From Rurimicrobium sp040387755 (GTDB taxonomy: Bacteria; Bacteroidota; Bacteroidia; Chitinophagales; Chitinophagaceae), in contig JAZKDB010000002.1 in the NCBI GenBank assembly GCA_040387755.1, forward strand, positions 1,951,614-2,015,613: DNA of 64,000 bases, read 5' to 3'. This document shows, in pieces, positions 27,275 to 34,987 of this stretch; position 1 is the stretch's first letter, and each line of letters opens with the position of its first letter. The position numbers and the translations under genes were made by a program. The notes under the pieces were generated by a model. That model was given only the letters and a program-made list of their open reading frames with translations. It did not search any database and was not told the origin of the DNA.

Positions 27275-27582
27275 AATGCGGCACAATCCTCTGGAAATGC
27301 GACAGTTCCTTCAATCAAGAACCCTATTTTATAGATAAACTCACCGAATTGATACATGAAGGACCCGTCTTTATATATAAAGTCGCCGGGTTAATGTATA
27401 AACTCGCTGAATTTATATATGAAGGAGCCGCTTTTATATATAAAGTCGCCGGGTTGATGTATAAACTCACCGAATTTATACATGAAGGCAGCACTTTTAT
27501 GCATAAAATCGCCATGTTGATGAATAAATGCCCCACCATTATTCATCAAACCGCCTTGTTTGTTGATTCTCTCCTTTTTCAT
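27145..27582 (-). pseudogene. Possible heptad-repeat protein gene spanning array B, interrupted by one stop codon
   Basis: From ATG 27582 the minus strand reads MKKERINKQGGLMNNGGAF and then successive seven-residue repeats of the type F-I-H/Y-K/Q-x-G-D/E/S. A TAA at 27391-27393 interrupts it exactly where the sister repeat has CAA (His-Gln becomes His-stop). After it the same frame continues through further heptads to a stop at 27145. Restoring one base would give about 145 residues. The frame is also open upstream of the ATG without another start (reading ..ENILSGIFQIEAASYS). Because the plus strand is open as well, the coding strand is not certain. It may be a broken repeat protein or non-coding minisatellite DNA. 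Confidence 0.35.
27335..27565. repeat. Tandem array B: eleven imperfect 21-bp units with 63-bp higher-order periodicity
   Basis: Eleven contiguous 21-bp units start at 27335 and every 21 bp to 27545. Each begins ATAAA, ATGAA or ATCAA. Units 4-6 largely repeat units 1-3, giving a 63-bp super-repeat (unit types: ATAAACTC.., ATGAAGGA.., ATAAAGTC..). Divergence grows toward 27565. Both strands are nearly open: plus reads FIYKVAG/LMYKLTE/FIHEGST heptads, minus reads FIHQPGD/FIYKSGS/FMYKFGE heptads. It is separated from array A by 60 bp with weaker traces of the same period. Confidence 0.88.
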
Positions 27583-27769
27583 GCTGTAGCTGGCAGCTTC
27601 GATCTGAAATATGCCGGATAAAATGTTTTCGAATGGCTTATTTAAGATTTTGCCTGGCCCTTCAAGGCTTCAGATGCACCATTTCCTCATCGCGGATAAG
27701 CACCAGAGTAGCGTTTTTGGAGCTTAAACTCCGGCATTTTTTGATAAGTTCTGATTACGAAGAAAAGTT
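27583..27769. other. Gap holding the remnant of a protein tail (direct-repeat copy 1)
   Basis: Between the repeat ORF and the kinase-like gene. The minus strand contains a short open stretch ending LVLIRDEEMVHLKP then stop, identical in layout to a second copy near 28453-28492. No start codon and no promoter box were found. Confidence 0.5.
27667..27706. repeat. 40-bp direct repeat, copy 1
   Basis: GCTTCAGATGC..., 40 bp, 35 of 40 bases identical to 28453-28492 in the same orientation. The two copies flank the 49-aa and kinase-like gene pair. On the minus strand both encode a short protein end, LV[L/F]IRD[E/R]EM[V/E]HLK[P/Q], then stop, so they look like paralogous gene tails. Confidence 0.85.
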
Positions 27770-28291
27770 TTATTTCCAGAATATTTCGGGTTTTATATAG
27801 AAAACGGTATCAATAAAGTACAAGACTCCTTCCTTTGTCAGTACATTTTCATCGTGGAGGTCTTCCAGAATTATTCCCAAATCGGGATTATAATAGTCGT
27901 GATTTTTGGTATTCAGGAATCCATTATTCTCTAAAAATAATTTCACCAATTGCAGGTCTGTTGGCTCGGTAGCTTCTACATAATTTTGTTCTACAATCGC
28001 GTACACTTCGTTGTGGTCAGATTTATAAAAACCAATCAACTCATAAGCGGTATCGGGGAAAAAGAAATTATTGAGCAGGAGATTGTTGAAATAATCTATC
28101 CAGGAGCTGTAGTAAATACCGTCGTTTAACTTGAGTACTTTAGTATTGTTTTGTATATAAACCCTCTGCTCTGCGCCAGAGGATACGAAGGCATCGAAAT
28201 TAATATCACAATTCCAAAGCTGATGAGCATTAATGTATGCTATCAGTTGCTCTGTTTCTTCTGTTTTGTCGTGCTTATTTCCTTCAGCCAT
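27770..28291 (-). CDS. Small protein-kinase-like protein of the polyvalent-protein kinase type
   Basis: A 173-aa protein resembling the 'putative polyvalent protein kinase' domain (a Ser/Thr/Tyr kinase fold found in polyvalent proteins of phages and mobile elements). This is a recollection, not a search. Visible elements are GAEQRVYIQNNTKVLKLNDG (strands beta1-beta3 with an ATP-lysine candidate), YYSSWIDYFNN, YELIGFYK, the hinge-like YAIVEQNYVEA, then the catalytic-loop region LEDLHDENVL near residue 143 with D, H and N, and the metal-binding aspartate in YFIDTVF. It overlaps the 49-aa gene upstream by 49 bp, and direct repeats flank the pair. Substrate and role are unknown; a toxin or anti-phage effector is one possibility. 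Confidence 0.65.
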   Translation of the reverse strand: MAEGNKHDKTEETEQLIAYINAHQLWNCDINFDAFVSSGAEQRVYIQNNTKVLKLNDGIYYSSWIDYFNNLLLNNFFFPDTAYELIGFYKSDHNEVYAIVEQNYVEATEPTDLQLVKLFLENNGFLNTKNHDYYNPDLGIILEDLHDENVLTKEGVLYFIDTVFYIKPEIFWK

Positions 28292-28392
28292 TTTGCTTGT
28301 TTTCTGGCTTTTTCTAAGGTAACCGGCGATTGATTGGATAAGAGTTTTTTGGCTATCGTTGCCCTCTCCTCGAATGATATGTTGTAATTCAT
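28243..28392 (-). CDS. 49-aa basic protein overlapping the kinase-like gene
   Basis: I found this ORF by hand: it starts ATG 28392 and stops TGA 28243. The protein reads MNYNISFEERATIAKKLLSN, then QSPVTLEKARKQAKWLKEIS and a K/Q-rich end. It is short, helical, basic (a helix-turn-helix-sized ATIAKKLLSNQSPVT segment is possible) and overlaps the kinase-like start by 49 bp. A small gene ahead of an enzyme-like one suggests a toxin-antitoxin or regulatory pair, but nothing in the sequence proves which part is the antitoxin. No family is recognised. Confidence 0.55.
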   Translation of the reverse strand: MNYNISFEERATIAKKLLSNQSPVTLEKARKQAKWLKEISTTKQKKQSN

Positions 28393-28452
28393 TTTTGATG
28401 GTTCTGCTATTTTTACGAAGGTAATAATTTTTAAAATAGATGATGCTCCTAT

Positions 28453-28492
28453 TGCTTCAGATGCTCCATTTCCCTGTCGCGGATAAACACCA
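28453..28492. repeat. 40-bp direct repeat, copy 2
   Basis: Partner of 27667-27706, 35 of 40 identical, the two copies being 786 bp apart start to start. It sits 60 bp upstream of the 49-aa gene. On the minus strand it encodes LVFIRDREMEHLKQ then stop. Confidence 0.85.
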
Positions 28493-28592
28493 GTGAATTT
28501 ATAGCCTAATTACCTGTTACTTCGGCTCCGCTCAGTATGACAATTAAAAAAAATCTGCCACGCGAAAAGCATTATTCATTTTTATTTATTCA

Positions 28593-30713
28593 TTAACTAA
28601 GTGCCTGATACGCCACAAAAGCAAAGGCATAAGCCAGTACGCCCATGTACAAAAACTGGATAATAGGATATTTCCAGCTGCGGGTTTCACGCTTGGTAAT
28701 GGCCATGGTACTCATGCATTGCATCGCAAAGACATAAAACAACAACAGAGAAACACCTGTACCCAGCGTATACACCGGGCGGCCATCGGGCCATCGGGCA
28801 GCAGCCAGTTTTTCGCGCAGCGAAGTGTCCATGTTTTCTGATTCGCCTACGCTGTATAAGGTAGCCATCGTACCTACAAAAACCTCGCGGGCTGCAAAAG
28901 AAGTAATCAGGGCTATGCCGATTTTCCAGTCGTAACCCAAAGGACGGATAACAGGTTCAATGCTTTGGCCAATGATACCGGCAAAAGAATTCTTCAGCTT
29001 CTCGGTGGCAAATTCATTGTTGAGCTGAACTGTGCGGGTCGGTTGCAATTGATGCAGTGTAGCATATTTTTTCTCCAGTTCACGCATCCGTGCCGGTGGC
29101 CCAAAACTGCTGAGACCCCAAAGGATAACAGAAATAACAAGAATGACTTTACCCGCATCGGTGACAAATATTTTGGCTTTCTCCAGCATGGTAATGCCTA
29201 CATTTTTCCAGCGGGGCGCACGGTAAACGGGTAATTCCATCAGGAAATAAGTTTTCTCTTTCACTTTAATGACCATATCCATCACCTTCGATACAATTAA
29301 AGCCATCGCAAAACCCAAAAGATATAAGCCCATTAGCACCAATCCCTGTAGATTGAAAAAACCCAAAAAACTTTTATCCGGGATAACGAGTCCGATGAGC
29401 ACCGTATACACCGGAAGGCGGGCGGAGCAACTCATCAGAGGTGTCACTAAAATAGTAATGAGCCTTTCTTTTTTGTTTTGGATGGTGCGGGCAGCCATAA
29501 TAGCCGGAACGGCACAGGCCATACCACTGATAAGCGGCATTACCGAACGGCCATTTAATCCTACGCTCCTCATGAGGCGGTCGGTGAGGAATGAAATCCG
29601 CGCCATATATCCGCTGTCTTCCAATATGGTGATGAAACCAAAGAGAATCATGATTTGGGGTATAAACACAGCAATACCACTGATACCTGCTAATACGCCA
29701 TTGATGAGCAAATCGGCAAACAGCCCCTGAGGCAGAATTTGCGAAAGCTGCACACTGAGCCAGCTGAAAGCAGTTTCTACCCAATCCATGGGGTAAGTAG
29801 AAAAAGAAAAAATACTTTGGAATAAAATGAATAATACAGCCAGCAGAATTAAATTTCCGTAGAGCGGATGCAAGAGTACTTTGTCCCAGCGCTCGCTGCG
29901 CATAGCTTTTTGGGTTGGCGTCTCTTCGACAACTGCTTTTTGTAGGATTTCGCCAATTCTACGGTAACGCAGCAGAATCTCTTCGCCTTGTATTTTCGAT
30001 TTATTGAATTTGGCTTCACCCATTCGCCCGGCGATTTGGATTCTTTGGGCAGCGTGCAGAAAGGGAATATCCGGCATTTGGCAGCAAAGATGTAAAGCGG
30101 CATAATCACTCTCCGCTGCGGCAATGGTTTTTACATCAGAAATCCAGGGACCGCAAAGAGCTGCAATATCTATAAATCCGGGCCTGTTTGTGTGCGTTTT
30201 TTGTTTCTGAAAATCTTCAATTACTTTCTTAAGCTCTTCAATTCCCTTGTTTTTGCGTGGGTTAGCAGCTACAATAGGCACCCCAAAATGTCTTTGAAGA
30301 GCTTCAAGGTCAATTTGAATACCCTTGGTCTTGGCTATATCCATCATAGTCAGCACAATCACCACTGGCATATTTAAATCCATAATTTGAGTGCAGAGCA
30401 ACAAATTACGCTTAAGGCTTGATGCGTCGGCAATGACAATAGCCATATCAGGTTTGTCTTTGCTGTGTGTATTGAGCAAAACATCGTGAGCTACCTGCTC
30501 GTCTTCACTCTTGGGATATAGGCTGTAAGTGCCGGGCAAGTCAATTATATGAACATTTTCTCCATTGCGTAAAGAACAGACTCCCGTTTTTTTATCGACA
30601 GTTACCCCTGCAAAGTTGCCTACCTTTTGGTTGAGCCCGGTAAGTGCATTAAACAGCGAGGTTTTGCCGCTATTGGGATTGCCTACCAGTGCTATCGAAA
30701 AGGGTTTTTGCAT
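28593..30713 (-). CDS. feoB: Ferrous iron transport protein B
   Basis: A 706-aa GTP-dependent Fe2+ importer in the inner membrane. The N-terminal G domain shows P-loop GNPNSGKTSLFN at residues 11-22, then DLPGTYSL (G3) and VLTMMDIAK (G4). The helical spacer follows. The transmembrane part starts near residue 285 with LLHPLYGNLILLAVLFIL, and Gate motifs such as SGMACAVPAIMAARTI and SCSARLPVYTVL carry the conserved Cys/Ser residues. feoA is not adjacent and no FeoA domain is fused. A -7 box TATCTTTG precedes it on this strand (30728-30735). Confidence 0.95.
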   Translation of the reverse strand: MQKPFSIALVGNPNSGKTSLFNALTGLNQKVGNFAGVTVDKKTGVCSLRNGENVHIIDLPGTYSLYPKSEDEQVAHDVLLNTHSKDKPDMAIVIADASSLKRNLLLCTQIMDLNMPVVIVLTMMDIAKTKGIQIDLEALQRHFGVPIVAANPRKNKGIEELKKVIEDFQKQKTHTNRPGFIDIAALCGPWISDVKTIAAAESDYAALHLCCQMPDIPFLHAAQRIQIAGRMGEAKFNKSKIQGEEILLRYRRIGEILQKAVVEETPTQKAMRSERWDKVLLHPLYGNLILLAVLFILFQSIFSFSTYPMDWVETAFSWLSVQLSQILPQGLFADLLINGVLAGISGIAVFIPQIMILFGFITILEDSGYMARISFLTDRLMRSVGLNGRSVMPLISGMACAVPAIMAARTIQNKKERLITILVTPLMSCSARLPVYTVLIGLVIPDKSFLGFFNLQGLVLMGLYLLGFAMALIVSKVMDMVIKVKEKTYFLMELPVYRAPRWKNVGITMLEKAKIFVTDAGKVILVISVILWGLSSFGPPARMRELEKKYATLHQLQPTRTVQLNNEFATEKLKNSFAGIIGQSIEPVIRPLGYDWKIGIALITSFAAREVFVGTMATLYSVGESENMDTSLREKLAAARWPDGRPVYTLGTGVSLLLFYVFAMQCMSTMAITKRETRSWKYPIIQFLYMGVLAYAFAFVAYQALS

Positions 30714-30727
30714 AAAAGAATTGGCCG

Positions 30728-30735
30728 CAAAGATA
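30728..30735 (-). promoter_or_regulatory. Bacteroidota -7 box (TATCTTTG) for feoB
   Basis: TATCTTTG on the minus strand, 14 bp upstream of the feoB ATG, predicts a very short leader. Confidence 0.65.
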
Positions 30736-30822
30736 TTGGATTAATCAGTGCCAAAATTGAAAGTGCAAAGCTGTACATTTTATTTCCACAAAATTGTCAT
30801 TGAAAAGCCATTTATCTCATTG

Positions 30823-30849
30823 TATATTTGCGGCTTAGTCCTATTTTTG
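30823..30849 (+). promoter_or_regulatory. nuo operon promoter region with two -7 boxes
   Basis: TATATTTG (30823-30830) and TATTTTTG (30842-30849) both match TAnnTTTG. Each has a TTG 20 or 19 bp upstream as a -33 element. Either could start the nuoA transcript; nuoA begins at 30882. Confidence 0.6.
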
Positions 30850-30881
30850 CCACTCTAGTTTATCAAACCATAAAATTTATT

Positions 30882-31274
30882 ATGAATTTGTTTTTGTTGA
30901 ATGCCGCAACTAATTCGTTGTCTGACTATTTGCCTATTATGATGCAAATATTTTTGGCTATTGGTATTGTGGCGATCATGATGGGTGGTTCTCACTTGCT
31001 GGGGCCAAAACGTAAGACCAAAGATAAGCTAGCCAATTTTGAAAGTGGAGTCAAAGCAATCGGAAATGCTCGCCAACCAATGGCAATTAAGTATTTTTTG
31101 ATTGCTATTTTGTTTGTTCTTTTTGACGTAGAGGTTATTTTCTTTTACCCCTACGCCGTCAATTTTAAAGAATTGGGTCAGGAAGGCTTTTTTGCCGTAG
31201 TAATGTTTGTCGCATTTTTTCTACTCGGCTTTACTTATATCATTAAGAAGGGAGCACTTAAGTGGGAAGATTAG
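30882..31274 (+). CDS. nuoA: NADH-quinone oxidoreductase subunit A
   Basis: About 130 aa from ATG 30882 (the frame extends to 30828 but the extra residues overlap the promoter). Three transmembrane helices are visible: IMMQIFLAIGIVAIMMGGSHLL, FLIAILFVLFDVEVIFFYPYAV and FFAVVMFVAFFLLGF. The loop after helix 1 contains the conserved YESG-like segment FESGVKAIGNARQPMAIKYF. It is the first gene of the complex I operon and forms the peripheral-to-membrane connection with NuoH and NuoJ. Confidence 0.93.
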   Translation: MNLFLLNAATNSLSDYLPIMMQIFLAIGIVAIMMGGSHLLGPKRKTKDKLANFESGVKAIGNARQPMAIKYFLIAILFVLFDVEVIFFYPYAVNFKELGQEGFFAVVMFVAFFLLGFTYIIKKGALKWED

Positions 31275-31354
31275 TAGCATAAATAAATCTGATAAAGCGG
31301 GGATAGGTTAAACCTTATTTTCGGCTGTTCAAATTTTTTAAATAATTATAGAAT

Positions 31355-31918
31355 ATGTCTCGTCCGGTACAATATAATACGAACAATAAACCAGCAGTTA
31401 TTCCCGAAGGATATTCGGGCGAAGGATTTATGGCCACCAAAATGGATCAATTGGTTGGTTTAGGTCGCTCTCATTCCTTGTGGCCATTGCCATTTGCTAC
31501 ATCATGTTGTGGCATTGAGTTTATGGGTACAATGGGGTCTAACTATGATTTGGGTCGTTTTGGCGCCGAGCGTATGGGTTTTACGCCACGTCAGTGCGAT
31601 GTGCTGCTGGTAGCAGGAACTATTTCTAAAAAACTGGCTCCGGTATTGCGTCAGGTTTATTTGCAAATGGCAGAACCCCGCTGGGTAATTGCTATTGGCG
31701 CCTGTGCTTCCAGCGGTGGTATTTTTGATAGCTATTCTGTATTACAGGGCATTGATCAGGTGATACCAGTTGATGTATATGTGCCGGGATGTCCTCCAAG
31801 ACCGGAAGGTATTATAGAAGGCATTTTACGTGTTCAGGATTTGGTAAAAGCAGAAAGTACACGTCGCCGCAATCATCCCCGCTATAAGGAATTGATGGAA
31901 AGTTATGGTATTGAATAA
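31355..31918 (+). CDS. nuoB: NADH-quinone oxidoreductase subunit B
   Basis: A 187-aa hydrophilic subunit carrying the N2 [4Fe-4S] cluster. Conserved cysteines are in ATSCCGIEFMG near residue 48, GACASSGGIFDSY and VPGCPPRPEGIIEG. The arginine-rich segment ARRM-like (RFGAERMGFTPRQ) is present. The length is usual for the Bacteroidota subunit. The next gene follows 44 bp later on the same strand. Confidence 0.95.
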   Translation: MSRPVQYNTNNKPAVIPEGYSGEGFMATKMDQLVGLGRSHSLWPLPFATSCCGIEFMGTMGSNYDLGRFGAERMGFTPRQCDVLLVAGTISKKLAPVLRQVYLQMAEPRWVIAIGACASSGGIFDSYSVLQGIDQVIPVDVYVPGCPPRPEGIIEGILRVQDLVKAESTRRRNHPRYKELMESYGIE

Positions 31919-31961
31919 GGAAAGCTTGCCCTTTTACATTTTTTATTGACAACATTTAATA

Positions 31962-32459
31962 ATGACCAACGAATACATCCAACAAATACTCAGCGACAAA
32001 TTTGGTGCAGCTGTTTGGGGTTTTGAAGAGACTTTTGGGATATTCTCTTTCAATATAAAGCCAGAAATCAATACAGCAGTATTGCAATTTCTGAATGATG
32101 AAGCGTCTTTATCATTTCAGTTTCTGACCGACCTTACGGCGGTTCATTACCCCGACAGAAAAGATGAAGAACTTTGTGTGGTGTATCATTTACATAATCT
32201 TGTTGCCAACAAACGTATCCGTGTCCGCGCTTCTGTTCCTGTTGCACAACCGGACATCGCTACAATGACGAATTTGTTTTCGAGTGCCAACTGGATGGAG
32301 CGTGAAACCTATGATTTTTTTGGCGTGAACTTTACCGGACACCCTAATCTGGTGCGCATTCTCAATGCCGATGAAATGAATTATTTCCCGATGCGCAAGG
32401 AATATCCAATGGAAGACCCTACACGCACCGATAAAGATGATGAAATGTTTGGGCGATAA
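31962..32459 (+). CDS. nuoC: NADH-quinone oxidoreductase subunit C
   Basis: A 165-aa subunit with the NuoC core: FLTDLTAVHYPDRKDEELCVVYHLHN and, near the C-terminus, NWMERETYDFFGVNFTGHPNLVRIL, the family's signature block. It binds the NuoD subunit in the connecting arm and has no cofactor. It is separate from nuoD, unlike the fused nuoCD of enterobacteria. Confidence 0.94.
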   Translation: MTNEYIQQILSDKFGAAVWGFEETFGIFSFNIKPEINTAVLQFLNDEASLSFQFLTDLTAVHYPDRKDEELCVVYHLHNLVANKRIRVRASVPVAQPDIATMTNLFSSANWMERETYDFFGVNFTGHPNLVRILNADEMNYFPMRKEYPMEDPTRTDKDDEMFGR

Positions 32460-32504
32460 AATTTAGCAAGCCGCATTTGTTTTCTTATACATAAAACAGC
32501 ATTA

Positions 32505-33731
32505 ATGTCAGACCAAAATAATACACAACATATTCAACTTGCCGAGGAGTCTATCCAAAAGCAAACCACTACCCTGAATCTTGGGCCAACCCACCCTGCC
32601 ACACACGGTATTTTCGAAAACGTGCTGGAAATTGATGGAGAGAAAGTGTTGAGTGCCACCCAAAGATTAGGATACATACATCGCGCCTTCGAAAAAATCG
32701 CAGAGCGCCGTCCTTATGGACAAATACAGCCATTGACCGACCGTTTGAATTATTGCTCTGCGCCGATAAATAATATTGGCTGGCAGCTTACAGTAGAAAA
32801 ACTATTGGGTCTGACTATGCCAAAACGCGTTGATTATTTGCGCGTTATTTTGATGGAGCTTGCCCGTATTGCCGATCATTTGGTGTGTAATTCGGTGGTG
32901 GCAGTAGATACCGGTGCATTGACTCCTTTTACTTATGTGTTTCAGATGCGCGAGCGGATTTACGAAATTTACGAATCTATCTGCGGCGCACGTCTCACCA
33001 CCAATATTGGTCGTATAGGCGGTTTTGAAAGAAACTTTACAGACGAATCCTGGAAAAAGCTCGACGAGTTTATGGTTGTGTTTCCGAAAACACTGAAAGA
33101 GTTTGAATCGCTGCTGAACCGCAATCGTATTTTTATGGATCGCTGTATTGGTGCTGGTCCGATCTCTGCTGAGCGTGCTTTGAATTACGGCTTTACCGGT
33201 CCTAATCTGCGTGCAACCGGTGTAGACTATGATGTACGTGTTCACAGTCCTTACTGCTCTTACGAAGATTTTGATTTTGAAATTCCGGTTGGTACAAATG
33301 GTGATGTTTATGACCGTTTTATGGTGCGCAATGCCGAAATGTGGCAGAGCTACAGCATTATTCAGCAAGCCCTTACTAAATTAAAAGACCTTGATCCGAG
33401 CGTTTACCATGCAGATGTTCCTGCATATTATCTGCCCGAGAAGAAAGAAGTATATACTAAGATGGAAGCGCTTATTTATCACTTCAAAATAGTGATGGGT
33501 GAGATTGATATCAAAGCGGGTGAAGTGTACCACCCGGTAGAAGGAGCAAATGGCGAATTGGGTTTTTACCTGATCAGTGATGGTGGCAGAGCGCCATTCC
33601 GTTTGCATTTCCGTCGTCCCTGCTTTATTTATTATCAGGCTTACCCGGAGATGATTGCCAACGGATTATTATCTGACGCAGTTATTGCACTGAGTAGCTT
33701 GAATGTGATAGCAGGAGAATTGGATGCCTAA
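32505..33731 (+). CDS. nuoD: NADH-quinone oxidoreductase subunit D
   Basis: A 408-aa 49-kDa-type subunit lining the quinone pocket. LGPTHPATHGIFEN near residue 26 contains the quinone-site His. YIHRAFEKIAERRPY and LNYCSAPINNIGWQL follow, with FERNFTDESW and EGANGELGFYLISDGGRAPFRLHFRRPCF at the end. No Ni-Fe ligands are retained, as expected for complex I rather than hydrogenase. It ends with the usual C-terminal Asp-Ala (GELDA, a close variant of the standard DR). Confidence 0.95.
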   Translation: MSDQNNTQHIQLAEESIQKQTTTLNLGPTHPATHGIFENVLEIDGEKVLSATQRLGYIHRAFEKIAERRPYGQIQPLTDRLNYCSAPINNIGWQLTVEKLLGLTMPKRVDYLRVILMELARIADHLVCNSVVAVDTGALTPFTYVFQMRERIYEIYESICGARLTTNIGRIGGFERNFTDESWKKLDEFMVVFPKTLKEFESLLNRNRIFMDRCIGAGPISAERALNYGFTGPNLRATGVDYDVRVHSPYCSYEDFDFEIPVGTNGDVYDRFMVRNAEMWQSYSIIQQALTKLKDLDPSVYHADVPAYYLPEKKEVYTKMEALIYHFKIVMGEIDIKAGEVYHPVEGANGELGFYLISDGGRAPFRLHFRRPCFIYYQAYPEMIANGLLSDAVIALSSLNVIAGELDA

Positions 33732-33769
33732 TAATATTTTAAAATTTGAAAAGGTTAACCCCTTTATAT

Positions 33770-34264
33770 ATGATACAGTTTTCACAAGAAAAGTTAGCTA
33801 AGGCACAGGAAATCATCGCCCGTTACCCCGAGGGGAAACAAAAAAGCGCCTTGATTCCGATTCTGCATTTGGCACAGGAAGAGTTTGGTGGTTGGTTAGA
33901 CGTTCCGGTGATGGATTATGTCGCAGGTATTCTCAGCATCAAGCCTATCGAGGTTTATGAGGTGGCTACCTTTTACACCATGTTCAATATGAAGCCCGTG
34001 GGCAAATATGTATTGGAGGTTTGTCAGACAGGTCCTTGCATGTTGAGCGGAAGTGACAAAATCATTAGCCATATCAAGAACAAATTGGGCATCAAAGAAG
34101 GCGAAACCAGTGCAGATGGATTGTTTACCCTGAAACCGGCAGAGTGTTTGGGTGCCTGCGGATATGCCCCGATGATGCAATTGGGCAAACATTTTAAAGA
34201 ACATTTGACGATAGAAAAAGTAGATGCTATCCTTGATGAATTAAGGGCAGCTGCAAAAAATTAA
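33770..34264 (+). CDS. nuoE: NADH-quinone oxidoreductase subunit E
   Basis: About 164 aa from ATG 33770; the frame extends to TTG 33746 with 8 more residues. It binds the N1a [2Fe-2S] cluster through cysteines in CQTGPCMLSG and AECLGACGYAP. YEVATFYTMFNMKPVGKYVLEVC is the family core. The next nuo gene in the usual order, nuoF, is 1.6 kb away, because three unrelated genes intervene. Confidence 0.94.
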   Translation: MIQFSQEKLAKAQEIIARYPEGKQKSALIPILHLAQEEFGGWLDVPVMDYVAGILSIKPIEVYEVATFYTMFNMKPVGKYVLEVCQTGPCMLSGSDKIISHIKNKLGIKEGETSADGLFTLKPAECLGACGYAPMMQLGKHFKEHLTIEKVDAILDELRAAAKN

Positions 34265-34270
34265 AAGGAA

Positions 34271-34978
34271 ATGACCTTCAGTGAAGTAATGACAGAGCTG
34301 GAAAAGCTCGGAACGGAACAAACCCGGAAAACATGGACAAACCATGGTGCTAAAGGTGAATTCTGGGGTGTGAAGATTGGCGATATGAAGGTCATCCAGA
34401 AGAAAATAAAGCACAACCACGAGTTGGCATTAGCTCTTTACGATACAGGAAATTCGGATGTCATGTATTTTGCAGGTTTGATTTCGGAACCGAAAAAAAT
34501 GACCAAAGCACAATTGCAACATTGGGCAAAAACAGCCACCTGGCATATGCTGAGCGAATACACTGTCGCCTGGACAGCAGCCGAAAGTAATTTTGCACGG
34601 GAGTTGGCCATGGAGTGGATTGATTCGGAAGATGAGTTAATTGCATCAGCAGGCTGGAGTACTTACAGCAATTTGCTGGCACTAAAAAAGGATGAGGAAC
34701 TCGATGAAAAAGAGATAAAAAGTTTGTTGCAAAGAATTGGAAAAACAGTTCATCAGCAGGCAAACAGGGTAAAGTACACAATGAATTTATTTTTGATTTC
34801 GGTGGGAGCGTATTATTTGCCTTTAAATGAAGAAGCAAAGAAAGTAGCTAAAGCCATAGGAAAGGTGAGCGTGAATATGGGTGGCACGGCGTGCAAGGTT
34901 CCTGAAGTCATTCCTTATATCGAAAAGATAGAAGCGATGGGAAAAGCAGGGAAAAAGAAGAAAACAGTTTTTTGTTAA
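34271..34978 (+). CDS. DNA alkylation repair protein (AlkD-like HEAT-repeat DNA glycosylase family)
   Basis: A 235-aa all-helical protein of the DNA alkylation repair family. The N-terminal MTFSEVMTELEKLGTEQTRKTW and WGVKIGDMKVIQKK match the start of the AlkD/AlkC-like fold. The helical repeats continue through WHMLSEYTVAW and QRIGKTVHQQANRVKYTMN. Such proteins excise positively charged alkylated bases (N3-alkyladenine and N7-alkylguanine). It begins only 7 bp after the nuoE stop codon and is read in the same direction, so it is probably co-transcribed with the nuo genes. It has a basic C-terminus (GKKKKTVF). Confidence 0.85.
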   Translation: MTFSEVMTELEKLGTEQTRKTWTNHGAKGEFWGVKIGDMKVIQKKIKHNHELALALYDTGNSDVMYFAGLISEPKKMTKAQLQHWAKTATWHMLSEYTVAWTAAESNFARELAMEWIDSEDELIASAGWSTYSNLLALKKDEELDEKEIKSLLQRIGKTVHQQANRVKYTMNLFLISVGAYYLPLNEEAKKVAKAIGKVSVNMGGTACKVPEVIPYIEKIEAMGKAGKKKKTVFC

Positions 34979-34987
34979 ACAGATATA

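Noticed and set aside
27066..27565. The repeat blocks could be taken for a CRISPR array
   Set aside because: Units are contiguous 21-bp repeats with no unique spacers and no cas genes nearby.
29269..29730. A long open frame antisense to feoB
   Set aside because: It is the shadow of the feoB transmembrane segment; codon pattern and strong feoB motifs favour the minus strand.
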